A stretch of 64,000 bases of DNA from an uncultured Oxalicibacterium sp. (GTDB lineage: Bacteria; Pseudomonadota; Gammaproteobacteria; Burkholderiales; Burkholderiaceae_D): the NCBI RefSeq assembly GCF_913776015.1, contig NZ_CAJYMD010000067.1, positions 1 through 64,000 of the forward strand, in the 5' to 3' direction. A model generated the notes under the pieces. It ran no database searches. It was not told where the DNA came from and was given only the letters and a program-made list of their open reading frames with translations. Position numbers and translations under genes: made by a program. Positions 22,180 through 31,075 of this stretch are shown here, one piece after another; the first letter of the stretch is position 1; the number at the start of each line of letters is the position of its first letter.

Positions 22180-24989
22180 GCATCCCCCGCGCCACTGCGC
22201 GACTGCAACTGCACAAGGATTTCACGCTCGACGATGCCGCTGGCGTCGTCGATTATTACGCGCGTCTGGGCATCAGTCATCTGTATCTGTCACCCATCCT
22301 GACCGCCCGCCCCGGCTCCACGCACGGTTACGATATCGTCGATCCCACGCGCATCAATCCTGAACTCGGTGGCGAAGAAGCCTTGCGCCGTCTGGTCAAC
22401 ACACTGCATGCCGCCGGCATGGGTCTTATCATCGACATCGTGCCCAATCACATGGGCGTGGGCGGCGCGGATAACCCGTGGTGGCTTAACGTGCTTGAGT
22501 GGGGCCGCCACAGCCGCTATGCGCGCTGGTTCGATATCGACTGGAATTCGCCCGATCCCACGCTGAATGGCAAGATCCTGCTGCCGTTTCTTGGCGATCA
22601 ATATGCACAAACCCTGCGCTCTGGGGATCTGAGTCTGCAATTCGATGCGGACAGCGGCTTGTTCTATTTCGGTTATTTCACACACCGTTTTCCGCTCTCT
22701 CCCGATTCGACGATTCGCGTCCTGCGGCATGGCGGCGCTGCACTGAAGAGTACGGCCAGCGACTACGCCGAAGTCCATCCCGAAAACGACAATGCGTTCG
22801 ATCTGCATGCGCAACGCGCCGTCATGCTGCGCGAACTGGCGCAAACAGAGGAAGGCCGCGAAGGCATTGCCCAGGCTCTGGCATCGGTCGATTCCGATAT
22901 TCCCGGCGGTGTCGGACGTCTGCATCGCCTGCTCGAACGGCAAAACTACAAACTCACGTGGTGGCGCAATGCGGCAGAGGAAATCAACTGGCGACGGTTC
23001 TTCGAAGTCAGCGATCTGGCAGGCGTACGTGTAGAACTCGACGATGTGTTCGATGCCACGCATGCGGTGATCTTCCGCCTGTATGCCGAAGGACTCATCG
23101 ATGGCGTGCGTGTCGATCACGTCGATGGCCTCGCTAATCCACCGGCTTACTGCAACGAACTGCGACGTCGTCTGATGGCACTTGCAGCGCAACGTCCGGC
23201 CGACAGGCAAGATACGCATCCGTGGATCGTTGTGGAGAAAATTCTCACGCACGGCGAAGCGCTCTCAACCGACTGGGGTATCGATGGCACCACCGGTTAC
23301 GAATTCATGGATCAGGTCGGTGCCCTGTTGCACAGTCAGAACGGGCTGGCTGCGCTGAACAAGCTGTGGATCGAGGTGACTGGCGACAACGACAGCTTCG
23401 CTACCCATGTCCTCAATGCACGTCGTCAGTTGCTGCGCGAGAATTTCGTCGGGGAATTCGCCGCGCTCACACGCGCGGTGCATGCTGTCGCACGTACCGA
23501 ACTCGACACACGCGATATCTCGCAGGCAGCAATACACCGCATCCTGACCGAATTGCTGGTTGCGTTCCCCGTCTATCGCACCTACAGCCACGGCAACGGT
23601 CGCAGCGAAACCGACAATGTCATCATCGAACGCACGATTACCGAAGCGCGCCGCAACCTGTCGCCCCAGGATCAACCGCTGCTCGATACGCTGGTCAGTC
23701 TGTTCGATGCCGACAACATCGATCCCGATGCCAGTCCGGATGCCCTGCCTCTGCGCCAGCTCGCCGTACGTCGCTTCGAACAACTGACGCCGCCGCTGGC
23801 TGCCAAATCGGTCGAAGACACAGCTTTTTATCGTTATGGCCTGCTGCTGTCGCGCAACGAGGTCGGCGCCGATCCCGCGTGTTTTTCATCGAGCATTAAC
23901 GATTTCCACGCGTTCAATCTTGATCGTGCCCGCCAATTCCCGCATGCCATGCTGACCACCGCCACGCATGATCACAAGCGCGGCGAAGATGTGCGTGCAC
24001 GACTGGCCGTACTCAGCGAAACACCGGATGACTGGGCCGAAAGCGTGCGACGCTGGAAGCGTTTGCATACCGATCTGCGCGTGCGCTTGGCAAACGAAGA
24101 CGATACGCCGGAAGTGATTGCACCGGCACTCAACGATGAACTCATGCTGTACCAGATGATTCTCGGTGCGTGGCCGTTTGAATTGCGCCCTGACGATCAG
24201 GATGGACTGCAAGCCTATGCAGAGCGGCTGGCTGCGTGGCAGGAGAAAGCGCTGCGCGAAGCCAAGCGCCATTCAAGCTGGGCCTTACCGAACGGCGATT
24301 ACGAAGCTGCCTGTCGCCAGTTTTTGTTTTCCCTGTTCGACCGCGAACGCAGCGCCAGCTTCCTCGACGATATCTACGCCTGGGTAGCACGCGTTGCCAC
24401 GGCTGGCGTCGCCAACAGCCTTGCGCAAACCCTGTTACGCCTGACCGCGCCAGGTGTGCCCGATCTGTACCAGGGCACCGAGTTCTGGGATTTCAGTCTG
24501 GTCGATCCCGACAATCGTCGCCCCGTCCATTACGATGCCCGCCGTCTGTTGCTGGCACAGGAAGATCAGGTCTGGGATCGTATCTGCCATCACCGCAGTT
24601 GGCATCAATGCCAGCTCAAGCAACCGCTGATTCATGCTGCGCTGCAATTGCGCAAGCGCCAACCCGGCCTGTTTTCCGATGGGGATTATCTGCCGCTGAC
24701 TGTTGAAGGGCCGCTGTCCGATCATGTGATTGCCTTCATGCGACGTCATGAGAACCATCACATGCTGGTACTGGCACTGCGCTACAGCCTTGAACTGATC
24801 AATGACGATCTCTCGCTTCGCCATGAAGCAGGCGATGTACCGGGCCACACGGTGCTGATCCTGCCGCAGGCGCTGCAAGGCGATCACATCAATGTGCTCA
24901 ATGGCAAGCGCGCCAACCTCAAGGATTCGCAGATCGATATCGTCAACCTGCTGGGGGACTATCCGGTGGCGTTGATCGTGCCAAGCTGA
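22176..24989 (+). CDS. treY: Malto-oligosyltrehalose synthase
   Basis: A 937-residue GH13 enzyme that converts the reducing-end alpha-1,4 bond of a maltodextrin into the alpha,alpha-1,1 bond of trehalose. Motifs: FTLDDAAGVVDYYARLGISH, IIDIVPNHMGVGG, GVRVDHVDGLANPPAY, WIVVEKILTHGEALS, TTATHDHKRGEDVRAR and LYQGTEFWDFSLVDPDNRRP. It begins at an ATGA overlap with malQ and is the last gene of the locus. I see no clear terminator in the following 200 bases. Confidence 0.95.
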   Translation: MSIPRATARLQLHKDFTLDDAAGVVDYYARLGISHLYLSPILTARPGSTHGYDIVDPTRINPELGGEEALRRLVNTLHAAGMGLIIDIVPNHMGVGGADNPWWLNVLEWGRHSRYARWFDIDWNSPDPTLNGKILLPFLGDQYAQTLRSGDLSLQFDADSGLFYFGYFTHRFPLSPDSTIRVLRHGGAALKSTASDYAEVHPENDNAFDLHAQRAVMLRELAQTEEGREGIAQALASVDSDIPGGVGRLHRLLERQNYKLTWWRNAAEEINWRRFFEVSDLAGVRVELDDVFDATHAVIFRLYAEGLIDGVRVDHVDGLANPPAYCNELRRRLMALAAQRPADRQDTHPWIVVEKILTHGEALSTDWGIDGTTGYEFMDQVGALLHSQNGLAALNKLWIEVTGDNDSFATHVLNARRQLLRENFVGEFAALTRAVHAVARTELDTRDISQAAIHRILTELLVAFPVYRTYSHGNGRSETDNVIIERTITEARRNLSPQDQPLLDTLVSLFDADNIDPDASPDALPLRQLAVRRFEQLTPPLAAKSVEDTAFYRYGLLLSRNEVGADPACFSSSINDFHAFNLDRARQFPHAMLTTATHDHKRGEDVRARLAVLSETPDDWAESVRRWKRLHTDLRVRLANEDDTPEVIAPALNDELMLYQMILGAWPFELRPDDQDGLQAYAERLAAWQEKALREAKRHSSWALPNGDYEAACRQFLFSLFDRERSASFLDDIYAWVARVATAGVANSLAQTLLRLTAPGVPDLYQGTEFWDFSLVDPDNRRPVHYDARRLLLAQEDQVWDRICHHRSWHQCQLKQPLIHAALQLRKRQPGLFSDGDYLPLTVEGPLSDHVIAFMRRHENHHMLVLALRYSLELINDDLSLRHEAGDVPGHTVLILPQALQGDHINVLNGKRANLKDSQIDIVNLLGDYPVALIVPS

Positions 24990-25190
24990 CGACGCTAGTT
25001 GAAATCAGGGGGCTCAATCTCTGGTTTCGCGATCAAGGAAGGTGAATTTTTCTATTCGCAACGAGATTGCCCTCGACATCGAAGGCAATCGATTGCACAT
25101 TACGCTGCATTGCTGCCCCTACTGTCACAGTGCACTGAAGCATAAAAGTGCAAAAGATTGAGCTATTCACACTTCTCAAACATTACCCAC

Positions 25191-25225
25191 AAAACAAAAA
25201 CCCGCCAGTCAATGACCGGCGGGTT
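25191..25225 (-). terminator. Rho-independent terminator
   Basis: The stem AACCCGCC/GGCGGGTT extends through GTC/GAC around a 3-nt loop. On the minus strand it is followed by a U-rich tract. It sits 31 bases after the stop of the small minus-strand gene and probably ends that transcript. Confidence 0.85.
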
Positions 25226-25255
25226 ATGTATGCAGAAATCCGTCGTGACTGCAGT

Positions 25256-25483
25256 TTACTTCTTGCGGCTGGCTGATCGGTCCGGTTCCCGCTGCACACT
25301 GTCCTTGCACTGTGAGGACAGCGGCGCATCGTTGTTCTGATAGGTGGTTGCCCCCCGCAGACTGACTCTGCGATTGGAATCGGGACTTGCAATAGTGCTA
25401 CTCGGTGGGCCGTATTGCCCATACAAACTCGTGTTCGACTTTGCTTTCGCAAGGTTGGCACGAGTGTGATGTTGGTTCGCCAT
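25256..25483 (-). CDS. Small hydrophilic protein of unknown function (75 aa)
   Basis: The open frame runs further upstream (to 25720), but the ATG at 25483 is preceded by AAGGAGAAGCGAC, a strong Shine-Dalgarno at good spacing, giving MANQHHTRANLAKAKSNTSL and so on. The protein is Ser/Asn/Arg-rich with no membrane segment or recognisable domain, and is probably disordered. It has its own terminator directly downstream, which supports a real transcript antisense to the neighbouring genes. I do not recognise the family. Confidence 0.6.
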   Translation of the reverse strand: MANQHHTRANLAKAKSNTSLYGQYGPPSSTIASPDSNRRVSLRGATTYQNNDAPLSSQCKDSVQREPDRSASRKK

Positions 25484-25785
25484 GTCGCTTCTCCTTGATG
25501 AGGTGAACAGATCGGCTCTGAAGGCATGAACCGGATCGGCTGACATGCACTCCATCGGACCATCATGGTGCACGCTTTGTCCTGTCTGCCCTATCAGCGG
25601 ATTCCCAAACCTTTGTAGGACTTTCTGTTGAAACGCAAGCCTCTGTTTTTCAAAGGAAATTTTCTTATCAACAGAGAACGCTTTTCTTTCGCAATTGCAT
25701 ACGTATGTGCGCCTGTTCACAGACCATGGCCACCGTTTTTTCTTAAGTTATAGCCTTGACCACGCGGATGCCATCCCTCAAGCCT

Positions 25786-26412
25786 ATGCCAGTCTCGATT
25801 CTCATCGTCGAACATTTCCCGGTCGTACGTGCAGGCATACGTCGCTGGCTGACTGCCACGCCCGATTTTGCGATTACCGGCGAAACCCCATCGGCCGAAG
25901 AAGGGCTGCGTATGGTCGAGCAATTGCGTCCTGACCTGCTGCTACTCGATCTGGTTGCGTTGCGCCGTTTCGGTTACGAACGTCTGCCCGCCTTCCGGGC
26001 CAATCAACCACTGCTGCCCGTCATCCTGCTCAACAGTCGTTCGGAGAATTTCCACGGCATGGAAATGATGTGCAGCAGTGTCAACGGCTACTTTCCTTCG
26101 GATGGCGATGCAGACGAACTAATCACCGCGATTCGTACCGTCTGCAGCGGCAAGCGCCATGCAGTGTCGGCACAACGTCATGGCAACGAACATGCAGCCA
26201 TGCGCCACCAGCGGCTGAGCGCGCGCGAGTTGCAGGTATTTCACAGCATGTGCCGTGGCGAACGGCCGACACAAACTGCCGATCGCCTTTCTCTCAGCCT
26301 GTCCACCGTCAATCGTTATCGCAAGCTCGTCTGCCGCAAGATGGGGGTTGATGGCGTGCCCGGCCTGATCCGTTACGCGATCGATCAGGGCATCGAAGTC
26401 TTCCCCGAATAG
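25786..26412 (+). CDS. LuxR/NarL-type response regulator with degenerate receiver
   Basis: A 208-residue two-domain regulator (in-frame alternatives start at 25768 and TTG 25756). Residues 1-120 form a receiver-like domain: the phospho-acceptor Asp is kept (LLLLDL, D55). The acidic pair after strand 1 reads E9-H10 instead of two acidic residues, and the conserved Lys of the last strand (usually GYLLK) is replaced in GYFPS. Residues about 142-205 are a LuxR helix-turn-helix (LSARELQVFHSMCRGERPTQ, STVNRYRKLV). No kinase gene is adjacent, so it may be an orphan regulator with altered or no phosphorylation. Confidence 0.85.
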   Translation: MPVSILIVEHFPVVRAGIRRWLTATPDFAITGETPSAEEGLRMVEQLRPDLLLLDLVALRRFGYERLPAFRANQPLLPVILLNSRSENFHGMEMMCSSVNGYFPSDGDADELITAIRTVCSGKRHAVSAQRHGNEHAAMRHQRLSARELQVFHSMCRGERPTQTADRLSLSLSTVNRYRKLVCRKMGVDGVPGLIRYAIDQGIEVFPE

Positions 26413-26555
26413 ACCTCGCATTCTCGATATGCATGCGCCGCACTTCTTTCCTACGGCGAAATAACTTATGCTCTTGATAAACTTTGTGGGCGTGATGGAG
26501 TCAGTCCAGCAGGGACTTGTTTTCCTACGCGTTCAATGGCCAGCAAGGGAGCATC

Positions 26556-27545
26556 ATGCAATACATCGGAGGAATCGATATCGGCGGGACCAAAATGGCG
26601 GCACTGATTGCCGACCGCGATGGTCCATTGGTCCGCATCAGTGAAGCCACGGTCAAGCTGGGTACCGAGCGTGCTCCAGCCGAACAAGCCATGACCATGT
26701 TGAAACTTGCCTGCGAAAAAGCCGGCATTACACTCGCCGATCTGGGCGCCGTCGGGGTCAGCTCATGCGGTCCCTTCGTGCGCAACAACGGTTTCATCGA
26801 ACTGGTCGCACCGAACATTTGCGGCGGCATCGGCAATCGTGGCGACCTGCTCAACGAATGGCAATCGGTCCCGCTGGAAGCGGTGCTGCGCGAACATTTC
26901 TCCACCGTCGTTATCCAGAACGATTGCGTGGCAGCCTTGGCAGCCGAACGCGCCTTCGGTGCCTTGCAAAACGAAGACAACTGCGCCTACGTGACGTGGA
27001 GCACCGGTATCGGTTTCGGCCTGTGCGTGGACGGTCGCCTGCTGCACGGCAAGAATGGCAATGCCGGTCATGCGGGCCACATGTTACTGACCGACCAATC
27101 GCAGGCGCAATGCGGTTGCGGCAACTTTGGCGATGCCGAATCGCTGGCATCAGGCCGCAATCTCGAAGCGCAATACGGTCGCTCGCCGGCAGACTTGTTC
27201 AATGCTGTCAAGGAAGGCGACGTCAAGGCGCATGCGGCCGTCGTGCATGCCGCCAAGTGGTTCGGACGCGCCCTTTACAACGTAACGGCAACGCTCGACC
27301 TGAAAGTATTCGTAATCGGAGGCAGCATCTGGCATCACCACGGCGACTGGCTGGAGCCAATCGTGAAGGAAGAAATCTGCGCGCACATGCCAGCCTTGAC
27401 GACAGGCGTACAACTGATCCAGCCTGCACTGGATTCGCATGTGGCCGATATTGGCGCGCTCTATCTGGTCATGCCGGAAGCATGGTTGATCTACTGGCGC
27501 TCACAATCGCTGTGGCAACGCGTGGCGGAAGTGGATCTGGCCTGA
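26556..27545 (+). CDS. ROK family sugar kinase (glucokinase-like)
   Basis: A 329-residue ROK protein starting at ATG 26556 (CAAGGGAG upstream). The phosphate-binding motif is GGIDIGGTKMAALI at the N-terminus, the catalytic region is VIQNDCVAALAAE, and the ROK signature region is GKNGNAGHAGHMLL. The zinc-binding signature normally reads CxCGxxGC, but here it is CGCGNFGD, so the last Cys is Asp. The C-terminus VFVIGGSIW fits the second ATP site. With the glucan locus upstream, phosphorylation of free glucose is plausible, but the substrate is not shown by sequence. Confidence 0.85.
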   Translation: MQYIGGIDIGGTKMAALIADRDGPLVRISEATVKLGTERAPAEQAMTMLKLACEKAGITLADLGAVGVSSCGPFVRNNGFIELVAPNICGGIGNRGDLLNEWQSVPLEAVLREHFSTVVIQNDCVAALAAERAFGALQNEDNCAYVTWSTGIGFGLCVDGRLLHGKNGNAGHAGHMLLTDQSQAQCGCGNFGDAESLASGRNLEAQYGRSPADLFNAVKEGDVKAHAAVVHAAKWFGRALYNVTATLDLKVFVIGGSIWHHHGDWLEPIVKEEICAHMPALTTGVQLIQPALDSHVADIGALYLVMPEAWLIYWRSQSLWQRVAEVDLA

Positions 27546-27568
27546 AAATATTCGGAACGTTTTTAAGA

Positions 27569-27600
27569 AAAGCGGCGCATCATGCGCCGCTTTTTTCTTC
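27569..27600. terminator. Bidirectional terminator between convergent genes
   Basis: The arms AAAGCGGCGC and GCGCCGCTTT enclose ATCAT and are followed by a T-run on the plus strand; the minus strand also reads into TTTTCTT. It lies between the ROK kinase and the convergent chemoreceptor gene and serves both. Confidence 0.9.
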
Positions 27601-27604
27601 ATCC

Positions 27605-29272
27605 TCAGTAGGCAATTGCCCCTTCCGCCTCGTGCTGCAACAAGGACACGCCTGAAGAAGTGGATTTGCGCGGACGAGTAGCCGCGATATTCAACGAATC
27701 GGAGCGGGATGTCTTGAACACCGAGATAGAACGCATCAGGTGCACAGTTTGCTCCTCAAGACTGGCGGCGGCAGCGGCGGCTTGCTCCACCAGTGCAGCG
27801 TTCTGCTGCGTAGCCTCGTCCATTTGCGTCACTGCCTGATTGACCTGCGCAATACCCTGACTCTGCTCGCGGCTTGCCTCGGCAATTTCCGTCATGAACT
27901 CATTGACATGACGTACCGACGTGACGATTTCGGCCATCGTCTGCGTGGCCTCGCCTACCAGACGATTACCTGCCTCCACTTTGTTCACCGACTCATCGAT
28001 CAACAGTTTGATTTCCTTGGCGGCCGAGGCGGAGCGCTGTGCCAAATTGCGCACTTCGGCGGCCACCACCGCAAACCCGCGCCCCTGTTCGCCGGCGCGC
28101 GCTGCTTCAACGGCTGCATTCAACGCAAGGATATTGGTTTGAAAGGCGATGCCATCGATCAAACTGATGATGTCCACAATCTTGCGGGCGGATTCGCTGA
28201 TTTCACTCATGGTGACGCCAACCTGCCCGACGACTTCACCGCCTCGTGCAGCAACCTGCGAAGCGGAAACCGCCAGCTCGTTGGCCTGTGTAGCACTCTC
28301 CGCATTCTGTTTGACCGTCGTTGAAAACTCTTCCATGCTGGCAGCGGTTTCTTCAAGGCTGGACGCTTGCGATTCGGTACGGCCCGACAAGTCCATATTG
28401 CCGCTGGCGATCTCGCGTGTGGCGACCATGATGGTATCCACGTTACTGCGCACATCCCCCATGACAGAACGCAAATTGACATTCATCTGCTGGAGCGCAC
28501 GCTGCAACTGCCCCATCTCGTCCTGCCGATCGACATCGAACGTCGTACTCAGGTCACCACCGGCCACGGCATTGGCTGCATCCGTCAGATTGCGCAATGG
28601 ACGCACCAAGCCTGTGTACAAGCTGTTCCAGAACCAGAGCATTAGCAGCACGGCCAGACCCAGCAAGGAACCAAACCCGTAGCGAAGCACCTCATGCTCG
28701 GTAGCATAGATGGCACCGGCACCAAGTAGCGTCGTCAAAATCAGCAATGTACTCATGCCGATCACAAGGCGTTTTCCCAGACCAATTTCCCGCAACGCAG
28801 CCAGTTTGCCGCCCAACCCGGTAGAAACAACGCGACCGCCACGCAAGGCGATGCCGCGCGCTTGGCCGCTGCGCATGCGCGCATACAATTGAGCCGCTTC
28901 TGCAATTTGCTGTGCAGTTGCCTTGTTGCGGACCGACATATAGCCAACAACCTGGCTGCCCTCCCGTACCGGCGTTGCATTCGCATGCACCCAATAGAAG
29001 TCGCCATTCTTGCGACGATTCTTGATGACACCGTTCCAGGGACGACCTTGTTTCAGCGTCTGCCAAAGATCGTAGAAGGCCTCTTCCGGCATGTCGGGAT
29101 GACGTACCAAATTATGCGGCGCGCCCATGAGTTCGTCTTCGGTAAAACCGCTGGCCTCGACGAAAGCGGGGTTGAAGTAGGTGATGCGTCCTTTGATATC
29201 GGTCTTGGATACCAGCGATGTCCCCTCGCTCAACACATACTCATTGTTCGTCACCGGCAAATTGGTACGCAT
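27605..29272 (-). CDS. PAS-domain methyl-accepting chemotaxis protein (Aer-like)
   Basis: A 555-residue chemoreceptor. Residues about 10-120 form an Aer-type PAS domain (ITYFNPAFVEASGFTEDELM, HPDMPEEAFYDLW, GDFYWVHANATPVRE). Hydrophobic segments at about 170-215 form a membrane hairpin with almost no periplasmic loop, followed by HAMP (RPLRNLTDAANAVAGGDLS). The cytoplasmic signalling hairpin has the conserved tip IDGIAFQTNILALNAAVEAA. The layout matches Aer energy/redox receptors that bind FAD. A strong AAAGGAGAGG precedes the start. The upstream region shared with the channel gene carries a perfect FNR-type site. The C-terminus lacks an obvious CheR-tethering pentapeptide. Confidence 0.92.
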   Translation of the reverse strand: MRTNLPVTNNEYVLSEGTSLVSKTDIKGRITYFNPAFVEASGFTEDELMGAPHNLVRHPDMPEEAFYDLWQTLKQGRPWNGVIKNRRKNGDFYWVHANATPVREGSQVVGYMSVRNKATAQQIAEAAQLYARMRSGQARGIALRGGRVVSTGLGGKLAALREIGLGKRLVIGMSTLLILTTLLGAGAIYATEHEVLRYGFGSLLGLAVLLMLWFWNSLYTGLVRPLRNLTDAANAVAGGDLSTTFDVDRQDEMGQLQRALQQMNVNLRSVMGDVRSNVDTIMVATREIASGNMDLSGRTESQASSLEETAASMEEFSTTVKQNAESATQANELAVSASQVAARGGEVVGQVGVTMSEISESARKIVDIISLIDGIAFQTNILALNAAVEAARAGEQGRGFAVVAAEVRNLAQRSASAAKEIKLLIDESVNKVEAGNRLVGEATQTMAEIVTSVRHVNEFMTEIAEASREQSQGIAQVNQAVTQMDEATQQNAALVEQAAAAAASLEEQTVHLMRSISVFKTSRSDSLNIAATRPRKSTSSGVSLLQHEAEGAIAY

Positions 29273-29368
29273 CGTCCTCTCCTTTATTTAATGAATGATT
29301 CAGCTCGGGGCAGGAATTATCACGCCTAGCTGCTATGCAAACTGTCGCGCTTTCATACGGCCGACTTT

Positions 29369-29382
29369 TTGATATAAATCAA
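29369..29382. promoter_or_regulatory. FNR/ANR-type binding site
   Basis: TTGATATAAATCAA is a perfect match to the FNR/ANR consensus TTGAT-N4-ATCAA. It lies in an AT-rich region between the divergent chemoreceptor (start 97 nt away) and MscS-type channel (start 139 nt away). Oxygen-responsive control of one or both genes is an inference. Confidence 0.65.
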
Positions 29383-29520
29383 ATCTTACCAATAAAAAAC
29401 ATGAATTAGTTAATTTAAACAAATAAATATCGAATTTGTTTATTTTGTTTAAAGCTTGTCGACTGCGAGCAACCGCAATCCACGCGATAATCAACTCTTC
29501 CTATATATAAAAGCACGCCT

Positions 29521-30384
29521 ATGTCTTTCCCCGACGCCCGCGAGCTTTACGCGGCACTCAATCTGTTCGGCAAATCCGAACTGGGCCGTATTCTCGTGAC
29601 ATTGACGACCATCATCGTCACGGTACTTATCGTCAAATTTTTACAAAAACGCGCACGCCTGCAAGGCGCAACCGATATTGCACGGCAACGCCGTAATCTG
29701 GTGCTCGCCAAGAATCTGGTTCTGCTAACCGCCGTCATTCTGGTCGGCGCAACCTGGGCATCGAAGATCGCCGGTGCGGCGCTGTCACTTGCGGCAGTGG
29801 CGGGCGCCATCCTGATCGTCAGCAAGGAATTTCTGCTGAATCTGCTTGGAACGGCCATGCTGGCGATCTCGCGCCCTTATCGCATCGGTGATTTTGTCGA
29901 GATGGAAAACATTTCGGGACGTGTGCTCGACTCGGACCTGATCGCCACCACCGTCGCCGAAACCATGGAAGGCAACCAGTTGACCGGCCATACCGTCAGC
30001 ATTCCGCACTCCATCCTGCTGACAAAACCTGTGCGTAACCTGACCGCCACCGGACGCTTCACCATCAACATGTTGCCGGTCGCCATTCATCCCGATGTGG
30101 ACATGCACTTGCAGGAACAAGCTTTGTTGAAAGCGGCGCACGACATCTGCGGCGGCTGGATCGAAGAAGCCAATCGCCACTTCGAACGCCTCGAATCGCG
30201 TGAACTGGTGACCCTGCCTTCGGCCGAACCGCGCGTACTGATCGAGCTCAAGAGCGTCAAGGAATACACTTTTTCGCTACGCTACTGCTGCCGTCCGAAC
30301 GAGCGCGTCAAGGTCGAGCAAGCGATCATCCGGCAATATCTGGATACGCGCAGTGCTTATGTCGCAGCCAAAACCGATGAATAA
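29521..30384 (+). CDS. Small-conductance mechanosensitive channel family protein
   Basis: A 287-residue MscS-family membrane protein. There are hydrophobic helices at about residues 18-40, 62-80 and 85-115, the last being the pore-lining type (GAALSLAAVAGAILIVSKEF). The beta-domain motif ISRPYRIGDFVEMENISGRV and the C-terminal alpha/beta region follow. It would release solutes on membrane tension. It is shorter than multidomain MscS relatives. It is divergently transcribed from the PAS chemoreceptor, and an 8-bp hairpin without a U-tract follows the stop. Confidence 0.9.
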   Translation: MSFPDARELYAALNLFGKSELGRILVTLTTIIVTVLIVKFLQKRARLQGATDIARQRRNLVLAKNLVLLTAVILVGATWASKIAGAALSLAAVAGAILIVSKEFLLNLLGTAMLAISRPYRIGDFVEMENISGRVLDSDLIATTVAETMEGNQLTGHTVSIPHSILLTKPVRNLTATGRFTINMLPVAIHPDVDMHLQEQALLKAAHDICGGWIEEANRHFERLESRELVTLPSAEPRVLIELKSVKEYTFSLRYCCRPNERVKVEQAIIRQYLDTRSAYVAAKTDE

Positions 30385-30612
30385 GTGGTGGTCCGCGCCT
30401 CGTTACAACGATGCACCATTGCATCGTCGTTGCGGTGTTCACTACGTACGTCACAAGGAAGGACTGTCTTTCACTTGACTCACAGGCAGGACGATCATGC
30501 GCCGTCCCGGTTTTCGACGTAAAAGTCTTTGTCGCACGCTGTGTGCGGCGCCTCACCCATGCCGCTCAAGATTTGTTGCTATACTGACCAGCCCGTATTT
30601 TGTTTGGTCTGT

Positions 30613-30990
30613 ATGAGACGATTCATCGTCATCTGTCTGATCCTGCTGCTCCCTTTACAGGTATTTGCCGACGTTGCCGAAGAGTATCCGCCCGCCTATG
30701 CCGTGGCGTCGGAAACGCAGGGCCTCGACATTTCCTGCCCGTTTTCCTCAACACTCGCGTTCTCGTCATGCCAGGCAGATAGCGGCAAGATGCTGCCCGG
30801 TCATCTTGATTTTGCCGACATCCTGATTCCTGCCCCGGCACTGGCGATGACTCGCCATCATGACCGCACACGCTCATGTCTTTTCGCATCCTTCATCGAT
30901 AGCAACACGGCTCCGCCCACACGGCCGCCACCATTTGGCGTCGCCCGTACCAGCACCGCGAGCAGGCTGGCACACGCCATGCGTGCATGA
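30613..30990 (+). CDS. Small exported protein of unknown function
   Basis: A protein of 125 residues from ATG 30613 (the frame is open to 30529). The N-terminus MRRFIVICLILLLPLQVFA is a clear signal peptide with cleavage expected after VFA. The mature part is Ser/Thr/Pro-rich with three Cys and a His-Asp-Arg stretch (TRHHDRTRSC). Small exported proteins with this look are often found beside metal-transport genes, and a TerC-like gene follows, but the function is not shown. The C-terminus (TRPPPFGVARTSTASRL) is low complexity. Confidence 0.6.
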   Translation: MRRFIVICLILLLPLQVFADVAEEYPPAYAVASETQGLDISCPFSSTLAFSSCQADSGKMLPGHLDFADILIPAPALAMTRHHDRTRSCLFASFIDSNTAPPTRPPPFGVARTSTASRLAHAMRA

Positions 30991-31075
30991 ACAAGCCTGC
31001 AGTTATACATATTGCACCCCACCGTCGCACCACGTGATGACGGCGTCCCCATTCTGATGACAAGGTACTGACACC

